Assembly (NCBI RefSeq): GCF_904849725.1
Contig: NC_058524.1
Span: 507,268,263 to 507,332,262 of the forward strand
From: Hordeum vulgare subsp. vulgare
Taxonomy: Eukaryota; Streptophyta; Magnoliopsida; Poales; Poaceae
Direction of reading: 5' to 3'
Length of the DNA stretch: 64,000 nucleotides
Shown: positions 44,705 to 55,543 of the stretch, piece after piece
Layout of the letters: the number at the start of each line of letters is the position of its first letter
Position numbering within the stretch: position 1 is the stretch's first letter
Translations under genes and position numbers: made by a program
Notes under the pieces: generated by a model
The model's database searches: none
Told to the model about the DNA's origin: nothing
Seen by the model: only the letters and a program-made list of their open reading frames with translations

Positions 44705-46252
44705 TGATACGTCGCCAACGTATCTATAATTTTTTATTGTTCCATGCTGATGTAGTATCATTGTAGAATACTTTTTGGTATTTATTTACCAATTTATGTT
44801 ATTTTTGAACACTACCTATTGACCCAGTGCCTAGTGCTAGTTGCTGCTTTCTGCATGTTTTCGCTTTTCAAGTTTACCATACCAAACGAAGTCAAATAGA
44901 CCCAAAACTTTTTGGAGATTTTTTTGGATCAAAAGAAGCCAACAAGCATCGGAAGAACGTTGGGGGCCACACAAGGGCCCCACAAGCCAACCCGATGCGA
45001 CCTAGGGGGCGCGGAGTTGGCTTGTGGGTCCCTCGAGGCCCTCCCGGCTCTGTTCTTTGGCTTTTAAATTCTCAGATAACCTAAAAACCTCAGAAGCAGT
45101 CCTGAAACACTTTTTACGCCACTCCAAGTGTCTATTCCAACGGGAGGCCATGTGGAGCTCCGTTCCGGCACCCTGTCGGAGGGGCAGTCGATCACGGAGG
45201 GACTCTTCATCAACCTTGCAGCCCTCACAATGATGTGTGAGTAGTTCACCACAGACCTACGGGTCCATAGCTAGTTTGTACATGGAAATCTCTCTCTCTT
45301 TATCTTCAATACAATGATCATCGCATCTTTGCTTTGATCCACATGATGTAATTCCTTTTACGCGGTGCGTTTGTTGGGATCCGATGAATTGTGGGTTTAT
45401 GTTCAGATTGTTCATAATAAATGTTTGAGTCTTCTCTGGATACAAATATGATTCTTATATGCATGATTATGATAGCTTCGTAATTCTTTATGATCTATTG
45501 AAATAGTTTGTCCAACTAGATTGATATTTCTTCACTGAGAGAGGTGCGTTGTAGTAGGTTCCACCTGGCAAATTTCTATATCCCAGCAACAAAAGGGGAC
45601 AAGCTGCATCTCTGTGTTGTTGTTACTAAAATGATGGGGTTTATTCGTATTGCTTGAGTTTACTTTGTCCACATCGTGTTATCATTCTCCATGCATTACT
45701 CTGTTTTACTTAATACTCTAGATGCATGCTGGTTAGAAGTCGATGAGTGGAGTAATAGTAATAGGTGCAGGCAGGAGTCGGTCTATTTGTTTATGGACGT
45801 GATGCCTATATCCAAATGATCATTGCCGTGAATATAGCATAACTATCCACTTTTCTACCAATTTCCGAACAGTAATTTGTTTATCCACCATATGCTACTT
45901 TTCATGAGAGATGCCATTAGGGAAGCTTATGGCCACCGGGTCTATTCATAACATATTTACAATACCTTCAACACCTTGTTACATACTTGTTTTTATTTTA
46001 TTTTCCAATTTACAATTATCTACGCACCTCACTCGCTTGCAAATAACAATTTCATGGTGATTGACAACCCTCTTTCCCGCGTTGGGTGCAAGTTGTTTGT
46101 TATTTTGGGTGCAGCCGTTGAAGAAGTTTATGGTTGATATTCCTATTGGTTTGATAAACCTTGGTTCCATAACTGAGGGAAATACTTACCCACATTATGT
46201 TGCGATAACCCGTTCCTCTTAACGGAAAACCCAACACAAATCACAAGTATCA
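44705..46252 (+). mobile_element. Solo LTR, 1548 bp, Athila type
   Basis: Starts TGATACGTCGCCAACGTATC and ends AAATCACAAGTATCA. The flanks are identical CCCTT (44700-44704 and 46253-46257), a perfect 5-bp target duplication. No internal sequence is present, so the element was lost by recombination between its two LTRs. It splits the RT gene of the Tat element. Confidence 0.92.
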
Positions 46253-46257
46253 CCCTT

Positions 46258-46688
46258 ACATTCGGATCTGGTGGTACCCGGAGTACGCATCCAGGAACGA
46301 CATGTGCTCACATCCAGCAGTGCAACGTATAATCTGATCTATGCGGTGTAGGGGGAACTAATCTGTCTAGCAGGTCCGATTGAGGTGCTTGAAGTCAATA
46401 CACATACAGAGTGGATTGTTCTTCTTGAGCCCCACGACCACATTCGTATAACACTCGGAGTGGTAAACCTTGCGAATGAACTCAGGAGCTTGGAGCCGAG
46501 TGATCTCCTCACCAATCGCCTTGCGGTTTTCCATGGAAGAATGGTGAAAGTGTTCCTTGACGGGCTTGACCTTGGAGTCCACTCAGAGATGTTGCTCAGT
46601 CAGCTCCCTAGGAACACCAGGCATGTTAGACAAATTCCATGCAAAGATGTCCCAGTTCTCACGGGGGGAACTGGATGAGCTCAGCTTC
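46258..46688 (-). pseudogene. Tat-lineage gypsy RT N-terminus, decayed
   Basis: A minus-strand frame (46582-46367) reads KPVKEHFHHSSMENRKAIGE, GLKKNNPLCMCIDFKHLNRT, and after a frame break near 46360, TAGCEHMSFLDAYSGYHQIR, which carries the first RT catalytic Asp (LDAYSGY). The palm continues at 44699 after the solo LTR. Confidence 0.85.
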
Positions 46689-47330
46689 CTATTTTTCAGC
46701 GAGTGATTTGGAGATTTTCATGGCACAAGCAATCAGATCATTGGGGTGAACATGGACCTTCTTGGTCTTGCCAGCCGACTGAAAGGCGGATTTAGTAGCC
46801 GACCTCTTCGACTTGAGCAATTCCGCAACATCCACCATTTTCTTGTATCCATCGAGCTCAAATGCGAGCAGTTGCTCGTTGGCGGTTTTGGAGCCCTGCT
46901 GGAGGCACTCCACTGCAACCTTCCGATTGCCAGTCACCGTAATTATGGCTCTCATCCCTGGCATCTTAAGTTTAAGATACAAGTAACATGGTCTGGCCAT
47001 GAAACGGCCGTAGGCGGGCCTACCCAGGATAGCCTGATAGGCGTTGTGGAAGTCCACCATCTCGAAGGTCAATCGCTCCTTCTGGAATTTTTTCTCACCA
47101 TAGAACACGACATTCAGGGCGATCTGGCTGAGTGATTTTGACTTCTTCTAGGGGATGACCCCTTGGAACTGCATGTTGCTCTTGCTCAATTGTGAGAACA
47201 GAATGTCCATTGCCTTGAGCGTGCTGGCGTAGATGATGTTGAGGCCGCTGGTTCTGTCCATCAGGACCTTGTGCAGTTGGAGTCCCTTGACAGCCGGATC
47301 GATAACCAATGCCTGCCACCCAAGGGTGGC
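46689..47330 (-). pseudogene. Tat-lineage gypsy protease region
   Basis: Minus-strand reading with one in-frame TAG near 47150. VLMDRTSGLNIIYASTLKAM is the active-site region, with Asp present but Gly of the usual DGG/DSG changed to Arg. Then comes VVFYGEKKFQKERLTFEMVD and FHNAYQAILGRPAYGRFMAR, the strongly conserved ILGRPAY motif, followed by a basic linker toward RT. The last 139 codons (47108-46689) are open. Confidence 0.82.
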
Positions 47331-47911
47331 TATGTTGGCCGGATGATCAGACTAACAGAGTGTGATGGGCGTCTTCGCCCAATCGAGCTATTTGGTGAAA
47401 GAACTTCCCTGTTAACCTCTCGATTGATGACCTTCAATCGACTCTTGATATCAATGTCGGCAAAGATCATGCGGACTTATTTGACATTTAGATACCCAGA
47501 GGCATACTCTTCTTCTTTCTCATTGTCCTTTTCCCCGGAGGACTCTCCTCCCATATCCTATCGGAGCAGGAGACAATCTCGAGTGGTGTGCTCGGGGTAG
47601 ATGGGGTTGCCATCATTGTCCCTCTTGGTATGGATTTGGCACGGTTGATCCAAGAGGTCATTCTTGGGTTTATTCTTCTTTTTGGCCACCCAATCCTTCT
47701 TTTAGTTCTTCTTGGACTTGCCTTGGCCTTCCCTAGGGACATCAGCAGCTTCAGCCTTGCCCGATGCGTCGGCCTTCCATTTCGGCTTTTTCCCTGCGTT
47801 ACCCCTTGAGTGAGGGGAATAGCTCGCTCGACCTTTGCCACTACGGAGGCGGTCTTGTTCCTTGCCGTTTGCGTATCGATTGGGGATCTCCATGGCCAGA
47901 CTAAGCGACAA
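47331..47911 (-). pseudogene. Tat-lineage gypsy gag C-terminus
   Basis: Reads MEIPNRYANGKEQDRLRSGK then a Lys/Arg/Ser/Gly-rich nucleic-acid-binding tail with frame breaks. No intact zinc knuckle is visible. Its N-terminal part continues at 55224 after the Athila insertion, since the ends of the two pieces join at the ATCCA target duplication. Confidence 0.75.
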
Positions 47912-47916
47912 ATCCA
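47912..47916. other. Target-site duplication ATCCA, left copy
   Basis: Identical to 55219-55223 on the other side of the element. Confidence 0.93.
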
Positions 47917-49543
47917 TGATACGTCACAAACGTATCTATAATTTTTGATGGTTTCACGCTGTTATCTTGTCATCTTTGGATGTTTTATGTACCTTTTATG
48001 TTTTTTTGGGACTAACTTATTAATTCAGTGCCAAGTGCCAGTTCTTGTTTTTTTGATGTTTTTGGCTCTTTTCAGATCTGATTTTGGAACGGATTCCAAA
48101 CGGAATAAAATCCCCGAAATGATTTTTTGCTGAATGGTAGAAGATCAGGGGGCCTGTGGGCCAAGCCAGGTGGGCACCAGGGAGCCCACAATCCCCCACT
48201 CCGCCATCAGGGAGAGGCAGCGGTGGCAGGGCTTGTGGCCTCCCCGAGCGCCCCCTGACCTAGATCTTTGGCCTATATATTCCCTAAAATACAGAAAAAA
48301 TTCAGGGGATCCACGAAAATACTTTTCCGCCGCCCCAAGCTTCCGTTTCCGTGAGATCTCATCTGGAGACCCTTCACGATGCCCTGCTAGAGGGGACTTT
48401 GGAGTTGGAGGGCTTCTTCATCATCATCATCGCCCCTCCAATGACTCGTGAGTAGTTCACTTCAGACCTACGGGTCTGTAGTTAGTAGCTAGATGGCTTC
48501 TTCTCTCTCTTGGATCTTCAATACAAAGTTTTCCATGATCTTCATGGAGATCTATTCGATGTAATCTTCTTTGGCTGTGTGTTTGTCGAGATCGAATGAA
48601 TTGTGGATTTATGATCAGATTATCTATGTTATATATTTGAGTCTTTGCTGATTTCTTTTATGCATGATTTGATATCCTTGTAAGTCTCTCCGTGTCTTGG
48701 GTTTTGTTTGGGCAACTAGATCTATGATTCTTGCAATGGGAGAAGTGCTTGGTTTTGGGTTCTACCATGTGGTGACCTTTCCTAGTGACAGTAGCGGCAA
48801 CAAGGCACACATTAAGTTGTTGCCATCAAGGGTAACAAGATGGGCTCTGTCGTTGATATGAGATTGTCCATCTACATCATGTCATCTTGCTTAAGGCGTT
48901 ACTCTGTTCTTTTGGACTTAATACACTAGATGCATGCTGGATAGCGGTCGACGTGTGGAGTAATAGTAGTAGATGCACAAAGTATAGGTCTACTTGTTTT
49001 GGACGTGATGCCTATAGATATAATCATTGCCATAGATATCGTCACGACTTTGCGCGGTTCTATCAATTGCTCGACAGTAATTTGTTCACCCACCGTCTAC
49101 TTGCTTTCATGAGAGAAGCCACTAGTAAACACTACGACCCCCGGGTCTATTCACATTTATCGTTTACACCTCCGCTTTTACTTTGCTTTGTTACTTTGTT
49201 GCTTTCAGTTCTCACTTGGCGAACAATCTATAAGGGGTTGACAACCCCTTCATAGCGTTGGGAGCAGGTTCTTTGTGTTTGTGCAGGCTCTTGTGATACT
49301 CCTCCACTCGATCGATACCTTGGTTCTCAAACTGAGGGAAATACTTACCATCGCTGCGCTACATCATGCTTTCCGCTTCGAGGGAACACCAACTCAAGGC
49401 TCCAAGTCCACGGGGGAAATCCTTTGCATATTTTCCTAGGAAGTCCCTTAAGGCGTAGCCGTAGCTGAAGGATTCCTGGTGCCGTCGACACACCTATTTC
49501 TGGCGCCATTGGAAGGTCTTTTGCATTAGCACAGCTGACATCA
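47917..49543 (+). repeat. 5' LTR of element 47917-55218
   Basis: Starts TGATACGTCACAAACGTATC and ends CACAGCTGACATCA. It lacks one copy of a 24-bp unit that is duplicated near the end of the 3' LTR. Confidence 0.93.
48274..48280 (+). promoter_or_regulatory. TATA box of the 5' LTR
   Basis: TATATAT within GGCCTATATATTCCC, about 360 bp into the LTR, conserved in the 3' LTR at 53934-53940. The position fits an LTR promoter. The transcription start is not determinable from sequence. Confidence 0.6.
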
Positions 49544-49554
49544 AGAAGTATTTC

Positions 49555-49572
49555 TGGTGTCGTTGCCGGGGA
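49555..49572 (+). other. Primer-binding site (tRNA-Asp type)
   Basis: TGGTGTCGTTGCCGGGGA, two transitions away from the canonical Asp tRNA complement, 11 bases after the LTR end. Confidence 0.85.
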
Positions 49573-49774
49573 GCAGAGATCAAGATCTATCCAAGTAGGT
49601 CTCACAAACTCATCTCCTGCATTTACTTTTGTTGCTAGTTGCCTCCCGTTTTCCTCTCCCCCACTTCACATTTGCCGTTTTCATTTGCCTTTCTCCTTTG
49701 CCGTTTTCTTTTGCTTTTTGCCTTTCCCTTTTCGCCCACCTGCTCTTAGGTTTGTTCGTGAGAGACCTTTCCTC

Positions 49775-50904
49775 ATGGCCAAACCAAACTATTTCACAAA
49801 ATTGGAGGAGATAGAAACTAATGTCAAAGGTTTCATGTCTTCACAGTTTGACCAAAATAGTTACTTCCGTAGGGAATTAAAAGTGCAAAATTCCTTTTTG
49901 GTCTGTTTGAATAAAGAGGTTGATGATATGGCCAATGATTTCCTTGCACTTAATTCCCAGCATGCTCAGCTTGAAAAATTGGTGGGCCAAATTTCCGACA
50001 AGCAGGCTACCTTAGTCAATAAGATGGCAGCTAAACATGAAATTTGTGATGTAAATCACGAGGATCTTAAAGTGCTTGGTGTATCTCCCCTTGAACCATT
50101 GTTTTCGCGTGTCAAATCTATTTATGGAGGGGCTGGATATGAATCCACTTTGGTTGAAAAGCGCCCCAATGATTTGGAGTCCACCTATCTTGATGATAAA
50201 GGTGTGGAGAGTGGAGTAGAAGAAGTCAAAATTTTGGGTAGTAATGAAACTCCCACTTTGGATTTCAAGGAATTCAACTATGATAATTGCTCCTTGTTTG
50301 AATGCATTTCTTTGATGCAATCCATTACAAAGTCTCCACATGCTTATAGCCAAAGCAAAGCCTTTACCGCGCATATCGTAGATGCTATGATGAAATCTCT
50401 TGAAGAGAAGCTCGAAATAGAAGTCTCTATACCTAGAAAACTTCATGATCAGTGGGAACCTACTATCAAAATCAAGATCAAAAACTATGAGTGCAATGCT
50501 TTGTGTGATTTGGGTGCTAGTGTTTCCGCGATTCCAAAGTCTTTATGTGATATTCTTGGTTTTCATGAGATTGAAGAGTGTTCTCTTAATTTGCATCTTG
50601 CCGATTCTACTGTAAAAAACCCATGGGAAGGATTGATGATGTTCTTATTGTTGAAAATAAGAACAATGTACCCGTGGATTTCATTGTACTTGACATAGAT
50701 TGCAATCCTTCATGTCCCATTATTCTTGGTAGACCTTTCCTAAGGACTATTGGTGCTATCATCGATATGAAGGAAGGGAATATCAGATTTAAATTTCCTT
50801 TGAATAAGGGCATGGAGCACTTTCCTAGAAAGAAAATAAGATTGCCTTATGAATCTATGATGAGGGCTACTTATGGTTTGAGCGCCAAACATGACTATAC
50901 GTGA
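49775..50904 (+). pseudogene. Athila-type coiled-coil/protease polypeptide with one frameshift
   Basis: From ATG at 49775 (MAKPNYFTKLEEIETNVKGF) the frame runs to 50698. Residues about 1-100 are helical and coiled-coil-like (FLVCLNKEVDDMANDFLALN, AQLEKLVGQISDKQATLVNK). The middle is acidic. A retropepsin-like domain starts near residue 225: IKIKNYECNALCDLGASVSA has the catalytic Asp in the DLGAS form. At a six-A run (50614-50619) the reading shifts by -1, and the second frame continues from 50620 with RIDDVLIVENKNNVPVDFIV and SCPIILGRPFLRTIGAIIDM to a stop at 50904. The capsid core and zinc knuckle of normal gag are absent. A protein this reduced would be non-autonomous. Upstream in-frame codons back to 49685 are probably leader. 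Confidence 0.82.
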
Positions 50905-53558
50905 TTCCATCACTTTCTGCCTAGCTAAGGGCGTTAAACAAAAGTGCTTGTTGGGAGGCAACCCAACGAATCTATCCTTTTTCTTTCTATTTTGTGTTTT
51001 CACACTTTCATATTTCTGTTATGATTGTGTTTTTTCCGTTTCTTTTTGCGTTTGTGCCAAGAAAAACCGTTATGATTAGTCTTGGGGATGATCGTTCGGT
51101 CATGCTGGAAAGGACAGAAACTTTCTGCTCACGAAAATAATTTTCCTTTTTTTCTGTAAGAGATTTTTAGTTGATTCTTTTTTCTTCTGATTGCTACGCA
51201 AATTCTTCAGACTGTCGTAATTTTTCAGAATGTTTGAAGTACCAGAAGAATAGGAAATATACATATTGCTACAGACTGGTCTGCTGTTAACAGATTCTGT
51301 TTTTGTTGTGTTGGTTGCTTATTTTGATGAAACTATGGATAGTATCGGGGGGTATTAGCCATGGAAGATTGAAAATACAGTAACCCAACATCATCATAAG
51401 TAGAATTTAAGTTTGCTACAGTACCTAAGGAAGTGGTGGTTTGCTCTCTCATACTAATGTTATCACGAGTTTCTGTTTAAGTTTCGTGTTGTGAAGTTTT
51501 CAAGTTTTGGGTGAAGTTCTTATGGACAAAGAGATAAAGAGTGGCAAGAGCTCGAGCTTGGGGATACCCAAGCCACCCCAAGATATTCAAGGATGTCGTA
51601 AAAGCCTAAGCTTGGGGATGCCCCGGGAAGGCATCCCCTCTGTCATCTTCAATCCATCGGTAACGCTACTTGGGGCTATATTTTTATTCACCACATGTTA
51701 TGTGTTTTTGCTTGGAGCGTCTTGTATCATAGGAGTCTTTTATTTTTGTTGTGACACAATCATCCTTCCTGCACACCTAGAGAGAGAAACATGCACACAC
51801 CGTGATTTTGTCGAGCTTCACTTATATCTTTTGGTAGACAATTCGGCTCACATGTGCTTCACTTATATCTTTTGAGCTAGATACTTTTGCTCTTTGTGCT
51901 TCACTTATATCTTTTAGAGTGCAGCAGTGCGTGGCTTGGTAGTTGATCTATTCTTTGAAAGTACTCTCAAAGGGGGTAGTTATCCAAAGGGATACGAAAA
52001 CTTCTACCTTCATGTGCATTGAATAGTTAGAGAAGTTTGATTCATCTCAATTAGTTTTGAGTTGTGGTTATGGTAATATTGAAGTCATGCTAGTAAGGTG
52101 TTGTGTATCTAGAAATACTTGTGTTGAAGTTAGTGATTCCCGTAGCATGCACGTATGGTGAACCGCTATGTGATGAAATCTGAGCATGATTAGTATATTG
52201 ATTGTCATCCTTTGCGTGGCGGTCGGGATTGCGCGATGATTTATACCTACCAACCCTTCCCCTAGGAGTATGCGTTGAATGCTTTGTTTCGATTACTAAT
52301 AAAACTTTTTCAACAAGTATATGAGTTCTTCATGACTAATGTTGAGTCCATGGTTTAGATGCACTTTTACCTTCCACCGTCACTATCTTCTTAGTGTCGT
52401 GCAACTTTCGCCGGTGCAGAAAACCCACCATTAGCCTCCCTCAAAACAGCCACCATACCTACTTACTATGGATTTTTCAAAGTCATTCCGAGATATATTG
52501 CCATGCAACTACCACCATGACATGTGCCACCACGTCTACATTGCCATTGACTGATCGTAAGATAGCTGGCATGATGTTTCCACTAATGTCTATGCCAGGC
52601 TACATCATTGCCATGGTACACTACCGAAGCCATTCCATATAGAGTCATAGTTGCTCTAAGTTTTGAGTTGAAAGTGTGATGATCATTATTAATGGAGCAT
52701 TTTCCCATGTGAGGAAATAAAAGAGGCCGAAGAAGCCCACCAAAAAAAAGAGGCCAAAGACCTCACCAAAAAAATGAGAGAAAAAGAGAGAAGGGACAAT
52801 GCTACCACTTTTTCCACACATGTGCATATTAAGCACCATGATCTTCATGATTGAGAGTCTCTCGTTTTGTCACCACTATATAGCTAGTGGGAAATTTTTA
52901 TTATATAACTTGGCTTGTATATTCCAATGATAGGCTTCCTCAAAATTGCCTTAGGTCTTCGTGAGCAAGCAAGTTGGATGTGCACCCACTAGTTTTCTTT
53001 AAGAGCTTTCACATACTCGTAGCTCTAGTGCATCATTTGTATGGCAATCCCTACTCATTCACATTGATATCTATTGATGAGCATCTCCACATCTCATAGA
53101 TATGCCTGGTTAATGTGACTATCTTCTCCTTTTTTTGTCTTGCAACCTCCACCACACTCTACACCACTTATAGTGCTTAAACCATGGCTGACACTCATGT
53201 ATTGCGTGAGAGTTGAAAAGGTTTGAGAAAGTAAAGGTGTGAAACAATCACTTGGCCAATAACGGGGTTGTGAATGATTTGAATTCTTTGTGCAATGATG
53301 ATAGAGCATAGCCAGACTATATGCTTTTGTAGGGATAACTTTCTTTTGGCCTTGTTATTTTGAAAGTTCATGATTACCTTGCTAGTTTGCTTGAATTATT
53401 ATTGTCTCCACGTCAATAGCAAACTATTGTTTTGAATCTAATGGAGCTGAACATTCACGTCACATAAGAGGAGTTACAAAGGACATCTATGCTAGGTAGC
53501 ATGAAAGCATCAAAAATTCATTCTTTATCACTTCCCTACTCGAGGACGAGCAGGAGTT
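50905..53558 (+). other. Long non-coding spacer of element 47917-55218
   Basis: No conserved domain in any frame. A 122-codon frame at 51507-51875 overlaps the PPT-like motifs and is not convincing. The spacer includes TCACTTATATCTTTT repeated three times near 51825-51915, and simple purine stretches near 52720-52790. Its homologue on the minus strand is at 25441-27060. Confidence 0.7.
51555..51623 (+). repeat. Pair of internal polypurine-tract-like motifs
   Basis: AGCTTGGGGATACCC (51555-51569) and AAGCTTGGGGATGCCC (51608-51623) match the true polypurine tract AAGCTTGGGGATGC at 53559. They lie about 2 kb upstream of it. Confidence 0.75.
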
Positions 53559-53573
53559 AAGCTTGGGGATGCT
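53559..53573 (+). other. Polypurine tract of element 47917-55218
   Basis: AAGCTTGGGGATGCT immediately before the 3' LTR. Confidence 0.8.
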
Positions 53574-55218
53574 TGATACGTCTCAAACGTATCTATAATT
53601 TTTGATGGTTTCACGCTGTTTATCTTGTCATCTTTGGATGTTTTATGTACCTTTTATATCTTTTTTTGGGACTAACTTATTAATTCAGTGCCAAGTGCCA
53701 GTTCCTGTTTTTTCCATGTTTTTGGCTCTTTTCAGATCTGATTTTGGAACGGAGTCCAAACGGAATAAAATCCCCGAAATGATTTTTTCTCGAACGGAAG
53801 AAGATCAAGGGGCCTGTGGGCCAAGCCAGGTGGGCTCCAGGGAGCCCACAAGCCCCCACTCTGCCACTAGGGGGAGGCGGCGGTGGCAGGGCATGTAGCG
53901 TCCCTGAGCGCCCCCTGACCTAGATCTTTGGCCTATATATTCCCTAAAATACAACAAAAAATCAGGGGATCCACGAAAATACTTTTCCGCCGCCGCAAGT
54001 TTCCGTTTCCGTGAGATCTCATCTGGAGACCCTTCCCGGTGCCCTGTCGAAGGGACTTTGAAGTTGGAGGGCTTCTTCATCATCATCATCGCCCCTCCAA
54101 TGACTCATGAGTAGTTCACTTCACACCTACGGGTCCGTAGTTAGTAGCTAGATGGATTCTTCTCTCTCTTGGATCTTCAATACAAAGTTCTCCATGATTT
54201 TCATGGAGATCTATTCGATGTAATCTTCTTTGGCGATGTGTTTGTCGAGATCCGATGAATTGTGGATTTGTGATCAGATTATCTATGTTATATATTCGAG
54301 TCTTTGCTGATTTCTTTTATGCATGATTTGATATCCTTGTAAGTCTCTCCGAGTCTTGGGTTTTGTTTGTCCAACTAGATCTATGATTCTTGCAATGGGA
54401 GAAGTGCTTGATTTTGGGTTCTACCATGTGGTGACCTTTCCCAGTGACAGTAGGGGCAGCAAGGCACCCATTAAGTAGTTGCCATCAAGGGTAACAAGAT
54501 GGGCTCTGTCGTTGATATGAGATTGTCCATCTACATCATGTCATCTTTCTTAAGGCGTTACTCTGTTCTTTTGGACTTAATACACTAGATGCATGCTGGA
54601 TAGCGGTCGACGTGTGGAGTAATAGTAGTAGATGCAGAAAGTATCGGTCTACTTGTTTTGGACGTGATGCCTATAGATATAATCATTGCCATAGATATCG
54701 TCACGACTTTGTGCGGTTCTATCAACTGCTCGACAGTAATTTGTTCACCCACCGTCTACTTGCTTTCATGAGAGAAGCCACTAGTAAACACTACGGCCCC
54801 CGGGTCTAGTCACATCTATCGTTTACACCTCCGCTTTTACTTTGCTTTGTTGCTTTCAGTTCTCACATGGTGAACAATCTATATGGGATTGACAACCCCT
54901 TCATAGCGCTGGGAGCAGGTTCTTTGTGTTTGTGCAGGCTCTTGTGATACTCCTCCACTTGATCGATACCTTGGTTCTCAAATTGAGGGAAATACTTACC
55001 ATCGCTGCGCTACATCACCCTTTCCGCTTCGAGGGAACACAAACGCAAGGCTCCAAGGCCATGGGAGAAATCCTTTGCATATTTCCCTAGGAAGTCCCTT
55101 AAGGCGTAGCCGTAGCTGAAGGATTCCTGGTGCCGTCGACACACCTATTTCTGGCGCCGTCGACACACCTATTTCTGGCGCCATTGCAAGGTATTTTGTA
55201 TTAGCACAGCTGACATCA
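53574..55218 (+). repeat. 3' LTR of element 47917-55218
   Basis: Starts TGATACGTCTCAAACGTATC and ends CACAGCTGACATCA. A 24-bp unit containing CTATTTCTGGCGCC is present twice at about 55140-55187, once in the 5' LTR. Confidence 0.93.
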
Positions 55219-55223
55219 ATCCA
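55219..55223. other. Target-site duplication ATCCA, right copy
   Basis: Identical to 47912-47916. Confidence 0.93.
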
Positions 55224-55543
55224 CAACCCGACCAAACTTCGGGATGAGCTCTATGTACCAAGTTCCTACCTTGAAGGCACACAAGGCATGATGCCCAATC
55301 ATATTTTCCACTGTGTTGTGCAGCGTGGTCCATCACTGGATGTACTCGCGAAGAGTTTCATTGCTTTTTTGGACGCGGTACTACAACTCAGTCAGACTGC
55401 CTGAGCCCTTGTAAGTGCCCTTGAATGTTTTTACAAACACTCGTGCTAAGTCATCCCAGCCGTGGATACTGCTGGAGGGCACCTGGTTGATCCATGCCCT
55501 CGCCGACCCATCCAACATGAGGGGTAGGTGCTTGACACCTCTC
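55224..55543 (-). pseudogene. Tat-lineage gypsy gag (capsid core), truncated
   Basis: Minus-strand reading HLPLMLDGSARAWINQVPSS then WDDLARVFVKTFKGTYKG matches the retrotransposon gag domain. A frame change follows, and the remaining codons lead into the ATCCA site where gag resumes at 47911. The N-terminus is cut by the LTR starting at 55544, so the 5' LTR of this Tat element is not in the window. Confidence 0.82.

Larger units (their letters stand above)
47917..55218 (+). mobile_element. Complete Athila-type LTR retrotransposon, 7.3 kb, gag-protease only
   Basis: Two near-identical LTRs of 1627 and 1645 bp, a tRNA-Asp-type primer site, a polypurine tract and a perfect ATCCA target duplication. 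It is inserted in the gag gene of the minus-strand Tat element. The only long coding region is 49775-50904, a coiled-coil plus protease polypeptide. About 2.6 kb between it and the polypurine tract has no coding signal, so RT, RNase H and integrase are missing. Close LTR similarity suggests this is among the youngest LTR insertions in the window. Confidence 0.93.

Noticed and set aside
51507..51875. 122-codon frame with hydrophobic segments
   Set aside because: Lies in the non-coding spacer over duplicated PPT-like motifs. The homologous frame at 26211-26552 differs in length, and the pattern follows the repeats, not a protein family.
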